Position numbers and translations under genes: made by a program. The notes under the pieces are model-generated. The model was not told the DNA's origin, did not search any database, and saw nothing but the letters and a program-made list of their open reading frames with translations. Below are positions 35,150-40,588 of a stretch of 40,588 nucleotides of DNA, one piece after another. Origin of the DNA: an uncultured Collinsella sp. (lineage in GTDB: Bacteria; Actinomycetota; Coriobacteriia; Coriobacteriales; Coriobacteriaceae); NCBI GenBank assembly GCA_900751695.1, contig CAADSS010000031.1:1-40588 (forward strand). The letters run 5' to 3'. Position 1 is the stretch's first letter; the number at the start of each line of letters is the position of its first letter.

Positions 35150-35224
35150 GCCAGTGTGGCGCAACGGTAGCGCAACTGATTTGTAATCAGTGGGTTGCAG
35201 GTTCGATTCCTGTCACTGGCTCCA
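35150..35224 (+). tRNA. tRNA-Thr (anticodon UGU)
   Basis: Cloverleaf: acceptor GCCAGTG/CACTGGC, D-arm GCGC...GCGC, anticodon stem ACTGA/TCAGT with loop TTTGTAA giving UGU, T-arm GCAGGTTCGATTCCTGT, discriminator T and encoded CCA; 75 nt. Confidence 0.95.
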
Positions 35225-35233
35225 TGAGAGTTT

Positions 35234-35268
35234 CGGGCTCTGTCTCTATATGGGACAGGGCCCGTTTC
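35234..35268 (+). terminator. Intrinsic terminator of tRNA-Thr
   Basis: CGGGCTCTGTC (35234-35244) pairs with GACAGGGCCCG (35254-35264), one G-U pair, followed by TTTCT. Confidence 0.75.
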
Positions 35269-35339
35269 TATTTAGGTGGTGCGCCATCGGGTTAGCGCCC
35301 ATCCCGTTTTTGGTTTGTCTCGTCCTCCAGTTTGTCTAA

Positions 35340-35384
35340 ATCTGTAACACCAAGACCGATATTTGGCATCTAACTGTTACAGAT
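35340..35384. repeat. 45-bp inverted-repeat unit, copy A
   Basis: Begins ATCTGTAACA and ends ACTGTTACAGAT, so its ends are inverted copies. The inner 23 bp is only partly shared with copy B. Confidence 0.8.
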
Positions 35385-35419
35385 TGAGATGAAACTTAGG
35401 GTGTTTTAGGAATATCTTG

Positions 35420-35464
35420 ATCTGTAACATGTAGAAGCGGAATAGGCCTCTTACTGTTACAGAT
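35420..35464. repeat. 45-bp inverted-repeat unit, copy B
   Basis: Same ends and same length as copy A, starting exactly 80 bp later. The following bases (GAGA) are also shared. Confidence 0.8.
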
Positions 35465-35535
35465 CGAGACAAGGGCGGGTGCGGACCTGGATGTCCTGCT
35501 CGAGCGTGGATTTCTGGACACGCGAGCGAAGAAAA

Positions 35536-35565
35536 TCTCCCGACCGGAGAACGAGCGTGGATAAT
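35536..35565 (+). repeat. 30-bp direct repeat, left copy
   Basis: Matches 39589-39618 at 25 of 30 positions, ending CGTGGATAAT. The two copies bracket the bgl genes and rpiR. Confidence 0.6.
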
Positions 35566-35621
35566 TAACTTGGATAGGGAGCTAAGGTAAACACCGATTG
35601 TCTATCGACGGCTTTAGAAAC

Positions 35622-35656
35622 AACGACCCCGATTTCATTGTGGAATCGGGGTCGTT
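35622..35656 (-). terminator. Terminator of the bglA-PTS operon
   Basis: AACGACCCCGATT (35622-35634) pairs with AATCGGGGTCGTT (35644-35656). It lies about 100 bp beyond the PTS stop; a T-rich stretch follows on the minus strand. It could also act on the plus strand. Confidence 0.7.
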
Positions 35657-35757
35657 TGTGCCTCAGGAATCCGAATGGATTAATCGAGCTCCTAAGGGAC
35701 TTCTTGGGTTCTTGCTAATGGTCTGCCGAGGATGTCCCCAATGCAAACAGCGGGCAT

Positions 35758-37158
35758 CTACTCAATATAGCTGGGGTTCTTCTTGATGATTACGCGTGCA
35801 GCGATGAAAGAGACGACGATGGCGATGATGGCGACAACGCATGCCAGCACGAAGTTGCCCATGGACCCATCGGGAGCGATAAAGATGAGTGCCGAAAGAA
35901 GGCCGGGGCATGCTCCCGCAACATACTCTTTCAGGACAAAGATGCCTGCAGGGAGTCCAGCGCAGAGCGCGCCGATTGCCGTGCCGACAAGCAGGCGGGG
36001 ACGCTCGATGAGGCAACCGTAGAACGCGGGCTCGGTTACGCCACAGAGTGCGGTAACGGCAACCGTGGTGACCATACCCTTCTTCTCCTTGTTTCCCTTC
36101 ATGGCAGTTGCCAGGGCGAGGCTCGTGCCGCCAATGCAGAGGTTCGAGATGAATCCAAAGATAATGGGTGCCCAACCGAGCTGCGCCAGGCTCGTAACTT
36201 CGATTGCGATGTAAGCCTTATCGAGACCGAGCATGGCGAAATAGGGGTTAAGGGCTGCCAGGATCGGAGTAGCGATAAATGCCACGTTGTCCATAAGCCA
36301 CGTGACGGCATCACTCAGCGCGTAGCCCATCATGCTGCCGGCGGGGCCAAGGATAATCAGCTCGACGGGCACGACGATGATCATGGTGAGCAGCGGCTTC
36401 AAGAACAGTTTGGTAACGTCGGGAATGATCTTCTGAAGGCTGCGGTCGACAAAGTACATGAACACAATGCCCAGTACGATGGGCACTACCGTACTCGAAT
36501 AGTCGTTCGTCGGGATGGGGATACCAAGAAAGTCGAGACCCTCGGCACCGCTAATGGACGAGCTGATCATGATCGCGCCCAGCAATGCGCCCATGATGGG
36601 CTGCATCTTCATGACGGCTGCGAGCTGATAACCAAGATAAACGGGCAAGAAGCTAAACGAAGCGCTAAAGATCGCCAACAGGACCTGGGCGGTTCCGCTA
36701 TCGGTGCTTAATCCGCAATAATTGACCAGGAGATTCTTGATCGAAAGAATGAGTCCGCCAACGATGAGCGCCGGGACGATGGGCATGAATACCTGTGCAG
36801 AGACGTTCCCGAATTTCTCAATCAAGCCCATGGCGGTGTTACCGCTTTTAATGCCTTCTGCAAGGTCTTTGGCGGTTTGGGCATCGTCGGCAACCGTGCC
36901 ACCGCCGACTTCGATTCCCGCGAAGTCGAGGAAGTCGTTGTAAGCCTCGGTGACGTTTGGGCCGATGATCACCTGAAGCTGGCCACCGCTGACTACTGCC
37001 CCGAGCGCCTGATCGGCCGATTTGGCGAGCTGGAGATCGATGATCGAGGTGTCTCGTGCGTCGATGCGAAGGCGTGTCGCACAATGAGTTACCGATGTAA
37101 TGTTCTCTTTGCCGCCAACAGCCTTTAGGACTGTTTCGGACATTGCCTGATATTTCAT
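35758..37158 (-). CDS. PTS beta-glucoside-type transporter EIIBC
   Basis: A 466-residue permease of the phosphotransferase system (Glc family, beta-glucoside type). The EIIB domain spans about 1-85 with the phosphorylation site Cys26 in THCATRLR and the GGQLQVIIG segment. From about residue 100 the EIIC domain has around ten membrane helices, including MPIVPALIVGGLI and the CGVTEPAFYG motif. BglF-like proteins of about 620 residues carry a C-terminal EIIA; it is missing here, so a separate EIIA must phosphorylate it (inference). The ATG follows GGAG. It lies 9 bp after bglA on the same strand. Sugar specificity (cellobiose, salicin, arbutin or similar) is not fixed by sequence. Confidence 0.9.
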   Translation of the reverse strand: MKYQAMSETVLKAVGGKENITSVTHCATRLRIDARDTSIIDLQLAKSADQALGAVVSGGQLQVIIGPNVTEAYNDFLDFAGIEVGGGTVADDAQTAKDLAEGIKSGNTAMGLIEKFGNVSAQVFMPIVPALIVGGLILSIKNLLVNYCGLSTDSGTAQVLLAIFSASFSFLPVYLGYQLAAVMKMQPIMGALLGAIMISSSISGAEGLDFLGIPIPTNDYSSTVVPIVLGIVFMYFVDRSLQKIIPDVTKLFLKPLLTMIIVVPVELIILGPAGSMMGYALSDAVTWLMDNVAFIATPILAALNPYFAMLGLDKAYIAIEVTSLAQLGWAPIIFGFISNLCIGGTSLALATAMKGNKEKKGMVTTVAVTALCGVTEPAFYGCLIERPRLLVGTAIGALCAGLPAGIFVLKEYVAGACPGLLSALIFIAPDGSMGNFVLACVVAIIAIVVSFIAARVIIKKNPSYIE

Positions 37159-37167
37159 CTCTTTCTC

Positions 37168-38586
37168 CTAACCTTCCTGCTCCTGATACTTCGAGATAAG
37201 GTCTCGGTACCAATACCAGCTCTTTTTGGGGGTGCGCTCCAGATTGTTCTCGAAGTCGATATGGACAAGTCCGTATCGTTTTTCGTAGCCGTTGATCCAG
37301 CTATACAGATCCATCGTCGACCAGAGGTAGTAACCCTCAACGCGCGCGCCGTCGCGCTTAGCCCTCATCATGTGCTCGATGAACTGGCCCAGAAGCTCGA
37401 TGCGGTCATCATCGTGGATCATTCCGTCTGTGTCTGGTTGCTCATAGGCGCCATGTCCGTTTTCCGTAATAAAGATGCGGGGCGCGTCATAGCGCTCGTG
37501 GACATCCATGATGGTTGAATACATGCAACTTGGGAGTATTTCGCGGCCCCATTTATTGCGGGGAACATTGCTGTCGCGGGCGCTTTCAAACAAGGGCGCA
37601 ATGCATTTTCCTTCGACCCTTTTGCTCGAACTGCCCTTATTGTTCGCCGAAACGGCAAGCTCTCCACCGTGCCAGTCGGTTACATACTCTCGGCAATACA
37701 CGTTGAGTCCAATAAAATCGACTTTACCGTCTCTGAATTCTTTTACGTCATTTGGGGATCGATAGAGCGAGACGCCAAGTTTTTCAAGGATTTCGTCCAT
37801 TTCTGGCGGCAGTTGACCCTGAAGCGCTGGTGCCAGAATCATGCGATTGGCGAAAAAGTCTGCGTATCGAAATACGTCATCAGGGTGCTCGGTTGCCGGG
37901 TCGAGTTCGACAACGCCGCCATCGTGGACGGCGCCGATGATGCCGTCGTAGCCCATTTGACGATATGCTCGGACTGCGAGTGCGCTTGCGCGCATCAGGT
38001 TGTACTGAAACTGCATGTACGACTGAACATCAAGCGATCGATTGGGGGGATAGTTGCCCAACATGTTTACGCAGTAGCTGTAGAAATGCGGCTCGTTAAC
38101 GGTAGCCCAGATTTTGACGCGGTCTCCAAAGCGCTCAAAGCAAATCTTGGCGTATTTGCAGAACCACTCTGCCATGTCGTTGTTCAGCCATCCGCCTTTG
38201 CAAGCAAGCGTGAATGGCAGATCGTAATGGAACAGCGTAACGTTGGGCTCTATGCCATTTTCGAGGCAGCAATCAATGACCCGATTATAAAAATCGATAC
38301 CCTCTTCATTCACTTCGCCGATACCCGTGGGGATGATTCGACTCCATGAAAGAGAGAAGCGATAGGTGTTTTGTCCGCCTTCTTTCATCATGCGGATATC
38401 TTCTTCATAGCGATGGTAGAAGTCGCAAGATACATCACCGTCAACATGGTTGATGTTCTTATTGCTTGTGTGGCTAAAGAAATCCCACTCACCAAGGCCT
38501 TTGCCGTCTTCGTTCCAGGCACCCTCGCACTGATAAGACGCCGTGGCGGAACCCCAGAGAAACGGCATGTTGTTCACGTTGCCCAT
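37168..38586 (-). CDS. 6-phospho-beta-glucosidase (glycoside hydrolase family 1)
   Basis: A GH1 enzyme that splits phosphorylated beta-glucosides taken up by the PTS. The 472-residue protein has FLWGSATASYQCEG at its start, the acid/base Glu165 in ATVNEP and the nucleophile Glu375 in ITENGHG. The ATG at 38586 follows AAAGGGG; an upstream ATG six codons earlier lacks a site. It is the first gene of the minus-strand operon bglA-PTS, divergent from rpiR. The pairing with a PTS permease supports a phospho-substrate rather than a free glucoside. Confidence 0.92.
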   Translation of the reverse strand: MGNVNNMPFLWGSATASYQCEGAWNEDGKGLGEWDFFSHTSNKNINHVDGDVSCDFYHRYEEDIRMMKEGGQNTYRFSLSWSRIIPTGIGEVNEEGIDFYNRVIDCCLENGIEPNVTLFHYDLPFTLACKGGWLNNDMAEWFCKYAKICFERFGDRVKIWATVNEPHFYSYCVNMLGNYPPNRSLDVQSYMQFQYNLMRASALAVRAYRQMGYDGIIGAVHDGGVVELDPATEHPDDVFRYADFFANRMILAPALQGQLPPEMDEILEKLGVSLYRSPNDVKEFRDGKVDFIGLNVYCREYVTDWHGGELAVSANNKGSSSKRVEGKCIAPLFESARDSNVPRNKWGREILPSCMYSTIMDVHERYDAPRIFITENGHGAYEQPDTDGMIHDDDRIELLGQFIEHMMRAKRDGARVEGYYLWSTMDLYSWINGYEKRYGLVHIDFENNLERTPKKSWYWYRDLISKYQEQEG

Positions 38587-38634
38587 GAATCCCCTTTCCA
38601 TCACTCAAAACACGGTGGATACGTGTGGCGGAAT

Positions 38635-38669
38635 TATGATTAAGATGACGTCAACTGATTTGAATCATA
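38635..38669. promoter_or_regulatory. Candidate RpiR operator in the bglA-rpiR divergent region
   Basis: TATGATT (38635-38641) and AATCATA (38663-38669) are inverted around 21 bp; TGATTTGAATCA (38657-38668) forms a tighter palindrome, and TTGATTCAATAA follows at about 38688. Binding by the divergent RpiR regulator is inferred from position. Confidence 0.45.
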
Positions 38670-38739
38670 GGAGAACGACCAAAGCTGTTTGATTCAATAA
38701 ATGAACCATGATTTCGAGGAGAGCGGAAAGAGGGATCAC

Positions 38740-39573
38740 GTGAATATCAATGACTTCGATGTGCTCAATCGCATTAGCTCCATCATCAACAGCGAGTTTG
38801 GGTCAAACGATGCCGCCATCGCTCGATATCTCATCGCTCACATTAGGCGTTCGAGCGAAATCAATGTTGCCGCAATAACCCGCGATGCATTCGTGACTCG
38901 TTCCGCTGTTCGTCGTTTCTGCAATCGATTGGGCTACCAGTCTCTTAGCGATTTGAAAGAATCATTTACTCAGTCCGTCTTTCCAAGCGACTTAAGCCAT
39001 CGAGAGGAGGAATTTGGCTACGAGGAGTACAGGGCAGAGCTCGACGTTCGCATGATCGAGATGTTCGCTGAGGTTGAAAGCGGCGTGTCCGATATCGCTA
39101 TTAAGCATCTTGTCGACGAAATTGATGGCCATAAAAACGTTGAAATCTGGTGCACCAATAATGTGAGCGCCAATCTCGTACGATTTCAGCAGGAAATGTT
39201 TTATGCGGGCAAGATAATTCGCATAGTTGCTGGGGCTAACGTCGCGGAATTGAAAAACATGGGAGACGCTTCGCAGTCATTGATAATTCTCGTATCGGTC
39301 TCCGGGCTATTTGCGTCACAGGCGCGTGAGTATCTTGATTGCCGTTCGGGCAGGAAGATTCTAATTACTGCGTTTAGCAACGATGACAAATCGAGGTCTT
39401 TTGACCGTGTATATCGTCTTGGTAATGCGGGAAACGGAATTGACCGACTCGGCGTTTATTCGAAATACGCCATGACTTATTTTTTCGACTTGCTATCGTC
39501 GTGTTACTTGAGTCGCTACCCCTGCACCAAGGGGGAGCCGCTCTATGGGTCTACTTTGGCCTGGCCCGAGTAG
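38740..39573 (+). CDS. RpiR-family transcriptional regulator
   Basis: A 277-residue regulator. Residues about 1-75 form the RpiR HTH domain (NDAAIARYLIAHI, TRSAVRRFCNRLGYQSLSDLK), and residues about 105-260 form a SIS sugar-phosphate-binding domain (NVEIWCTNNVSANLVRFQQE, LIILVSVSGLFAS). GTG at 38740 is preferred because AAAGAGGG lies 5 nt upstream; an in-frame ATG at 38701 adds 13 residues but has no ribosome site. It is divergent from bglA-PTS and likely senses a phosphorylated sugar to control that operon (inference). It replaces the BglG-type antiterminator often found with beta-glucoside PTS genes. Codon use is less GC-biased than in the backbone genes. Confidence 0.87.
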   Translation: MNINDFDVLNRISSIINSEFGSNDAAIARYLIAHIRRSSEINVAAITRDAFVTRSAVRRFCNRLGYQSLSDLKESFTQSVFPSDLSHREEEFGYEEYRAELDVRMIEMFAEVESGVSDIAIKHLVDEIDGHKNVEIWCTNNVSANLVRFQQEMFYAGKIIRIVAGANVAELKNMGDASQSLIILVSVSGLFASQAREYLDCRSGRKILITAFSNDDKSRSFDRVYRLGNAGNGIDRLGVYSKYAMTYFFDLLSSCYLSRYPCTKGEPLYGSTLAWPE

Positions 39574-39588
39574 TTGCGGCTTTACAGT

Positions 39589-39618
39589 TCTCTCGCCTGG
39601 AGAATGAACGTGGATAAT
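39589..39618 (+). repeat. 30-bp direct repeat, right copy
   Basis: Partner of 35536-35565 (25 of 30 identical). Its end is also the start of the inverted repeat at 39609-39666. Confidence 0.6.
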
Positions 39619-39666
39619 CTGCCACTTTGGCCTTAGAGCCGCGCTAAAAGTGGGAGATAATCCACG
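39609..39666. repeat. 58-bp hairpin after rpiR
   Basis: The 20-bp arms at 39609-39628 and 39647-39666 pair with two mismatches around an 18-nt GC-rich loop. It may serve as rpiR's transcript end, although no T-run is present. Confidence 0.7.
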
Positions 39667-39696
39667 CTCGATCGTGGCGTGGAAGCCCCGATCTCG

Positions 39697-39739
39697 ACCT
39701 ATATATAGGTGCAAATAAGCTGGTATCGAAGTTCGATAC
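39697..39739. repeat. Two short perfect palindromes
   Basis: ACCTATATATAGGT (39697-39710) and GTATCGAA-G-TTCGATAC (39723-39739). Purpose unknown; possible protein-binding sites. Confidence 0.55.
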
Positions 39740-39885
39740 TGAAGGTGTACTCCACTACAGCAAAGTGTTACCTTGGGAAACGTCACCTCAGTATCCAAAA
39801 CCACCGTCCTTCATATCCAAACTCAATAAAACCGCAGGTCACGGCTATATAGATACGCCCGGCACCGTGTATCTAGAGGTTTTCG

Positions 39886-39915
39886 TTGACAGCCCCCAAG
39901 GTGGCATCGTATTAT
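39886..39915 (+). promoter_or_regulatory. Strong promoter of the tRNA-Tyr/Thr/Met-tuf unit
   Basis: TTGACA (39886-39891), 18-bp spacer, TATTAT (39910-39915), about 60 bp upstream of tRNA-Tyr. The leader contains a small hairpin GGTCC/GGACC. Confidence 0.75.
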
Positions 39916-39977
39916 CTTCTTCGTTCGCGGGGGCGGCGGTCCAAAAGACCAAAGGACCTGCGGATACTTGAACGATT

Positions 39978-40059
39978 GGGAGTTTGCCCGAGTGGTTAAT
40001 GGGGACGGGCTGTAAACCCGTTGGCTCTGCCTACATAGGTTCGAATCCTATAGCTCCCA
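39978..40059 (+). tRNA. tRNA-Tyr (anticodon GUA)
   Basis: Type II tRNA with a long variable arm. Acceptor GGGAGTT/AGCTCCC contains a U-G pair, anticodon stem ACGGG/CCCGT with loop CTGTAAA giving GUA, T-arm ATAGGTTCGAATCCTAT, discriminator A. CCA is not fully encoded (ACCC). Confidence 0.93.
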
Positions 40060-40069
40060 CCCGTCAAGT

Positions 40070-40145
40070 GCCTGTATAGCTCAGTCGGTAGAGCACTTCG
40101 TTGGTAACGAAGAGGTCACCAGTTCAAGTCTGGTTGCAGGCTCCA
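40070..40145 (+). tRNA. tRNA-Thr (anticodon GGU)
   Basis: Acceptor GCCTGTA/TGCAGGC, anticodon stem CTTCG/CGAAG with loop TTGGTAA giving GGU, T-arm ACCAGTTCAAGTCTGGT, discriminator T, encoded CCA; 76 nt. It complements the UGU tRNA-Thr at 35150. Confidence 0.94.
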
Positions 40146-40148
40146 TCC

Positions 40149-40225
40149 GGCGGTGTAGCTCAGTTGGTTAGAGCACACGGTTCATACCCGTGGCGTCACT
40201 GGTTCGAATCCAGTCACCGCTACCA
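40149..40225 (+). tRNA. tRNA-Met (anticodon CAU), elongator type
   Basis: Acceptor GGCGGTG/CACCGCT (first pair G-U), anticodon stem CACGG/CCGTG with loop TTCATAC giving CAU, T-arm ACTGGTTCGAATCCAGT, A then encoded CCA; 77 nt. It lacks the three G-C pairs of initiator tRNA. A lysidine-modified tRNA-Ile is possible but less likely in this cluster. Confidence 0.87.
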
Positions 40226-40236
40226 TAGGTAACACG

Positions 40237-40267
40237 GTGGCTTCTCAATAGTATGTTGAGAGGCCAC
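40237..40267 (+). other. Hairpin in the tuf leader
   Basis: GTGGCTTCTCAA (40237-40248) pairs with TTGAGAGGCCAC (40256-40267), one U-G pair, 7-nt loop. A smaller hairpin, GTCCC/GGGAC, lies at about 40288-40302. It may be an RNA-processing signal between tRNA-Met and tuf. Confidence 0.5.
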
Positions 40268-40321
40268 TATGGTATAAAGGCAAAGTCCCGTCCGGGGACG
40301 ACCTGTTAAGAGGAGGGCTTT

Positions 40322-40588
40322 ATGGCCAAAGAGAAGTTTGAGCGCACTAAGCCGCATGTTAACATCGGCACCATTGGTCACGTCGACCACGGCAAGACCA
40401 CGCTGACCGCTGCCATCACCAAGGTTCTCTCCGAGACCGAGGGCTGCAAGGCTGACTTCACTGCGTTCGAGAACATCGACAAGGCTCCCGAGGAGCGCGA
40501 GCGCGGCATTACGATTTCCGTCTCCCACGTTGAGTACGAGACCGCTGCCCGTCACTACGCTCACGTTGACTGCCCGGGCCACGCTGAC
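40322..40588 (+). CDS. tuf: Elongation factor Tu (5' part, cut by window end)
   Basis: The first 89 codons of EF-Tu, the GTPase that brings aminoacyl-tRNA to the ribosome. The G1 loop GHVDHGKTT, the switch I sequence ERERGITIS and the G3 motif DCPGHAD are all present. The ATG follows GAGGAGG. The frame is open to the last base, so truncation is only by the window edge. Cotranscription with the three tRNAs upstream is likely, since no terminator lies between them. In many Gram-positive genomes rpmG, secE, nusG and ribosomal genes follow. Confidence 0.98.
   Translation, partial: MAKEKFERTKPHVNIGTIGHVDHGKTTLTAAITKVLSETEGCKADFTAFENIDKAPEERERGITISVSHVEYETAARHYAHVDCPGHAD

Larger units (their letters stand above)
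35271..35757. other. Non-coding stretch between tRNA-Thr and the PTS gene
   Basis: No gene seen in 487 bp. It holds the two 45-bp palindromic units (35340-35384, 35420-35464), two CGAGCGTGGAT motifs (about 35504 and 35553), the left copy of a 30-bp repeat shared with 39589-39618, and the hairpin at 35622-35656. Confidence 0.7.
39574..39977. other. Non-coding stretch between rpiR and the tRNA-tuf cluster
   Basis: 404 bp without a supported gene. It holds the right 30-bp repeat, a 58-bp hairpin, two short perfect palindromes, and the tRNA-tuf promoter. A small ORF at 39765-39971 overlaps the promoter and has no ribosome site. Confidence 0.7.

Noticed and set aside
35340..35464. CRISPR array
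   Set aside because: Only two repeat units, with conserved ends and diverged centres, no spacers of constant size, and no cas genes.
38701..38739. Upstream ATG start for rpiR
   Set aside because: No ribosome site precedes it, while GTG at 38740 has AAAGAGGG at good spacing.
39765..39971. 68-codon ORF ahead of tRNA-Tyr
   Set aside because: It overlaps the tRNA-tuf promoter and has no ribosome site.

Overview
The window is gene-dense, high-GC DNA with Gram-positive gene content (Veg, ClpC, DisA, TatA, tRNA-Tyr/Thr/Met ahead of tuf). Protein character, GC-rich codon use and the mixture of Firmicutes-like gene order with actinobacterial base composition suggest a Coriobacteriia gut anaerobe, most likely Collinsella or a close relative. 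That assignment is inference from recall; no 16S rRNA is present.

Layout. 90-5100: arginine biosynthesis block argC-argJ-argB-argD behind a probable ArgR operator. 5101-5785: non-coding stretch with duplicated tRNA 3' ends, then tRNA-Val. 5973-14809: housekeeping genes (asnB, a murE-type ligase, a HAD phosphatase, murI, rph, rdgB, dtd, veg, ispE). 14859-17944: tRNA-Pro, tatA, greA and a lysS that carries an extra C-terminal tRNA-binding domain. 18276-20750: two membrane-protein genes (ThrE-like exporter, DUF2798-like). 20935-25248: clpC and pepD. 25376-27867 (minus strand): hipA-hipB toxin-antitoxin pair with a three-site operator, and mntP. 28088-33619: disA-ispD-ispF-cysS-rlmB-yacP. 33647-39573: an accessory block with a one-gene HTH/HipA-like kinase, tRNA-Thr, and a beta-glucoside island (bglA, PTS EIIBC, divergent rpiR). 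39886-40588: strong promoter, tRNA-Tyr/Thr/Met and the start of tuf.

How it fits together. From lysS to tuf the conserved genes follow the order known from Bacillus subtilis (lysS, clpC, disA, ispD, ispF, cysS, rlmB, yacP/rae1, then the tuf region). Between these backbone genes lie cargo blocks: transporters, a HipBA module, a stand-alone HTH-kinase and a sugar island. The most unusual items are (1) the HTH plus HipA-like kinase fusion with its own paired palindromic operators, (2) the LysRS-tRNA-binding-domain fusion, (3) the evenly spaced (27 bp) HipB operator array, one site of which sits inside the mntP terminator hairpin, and (4) several intergenic inverted-repeat elements that look like dispersed repeats.
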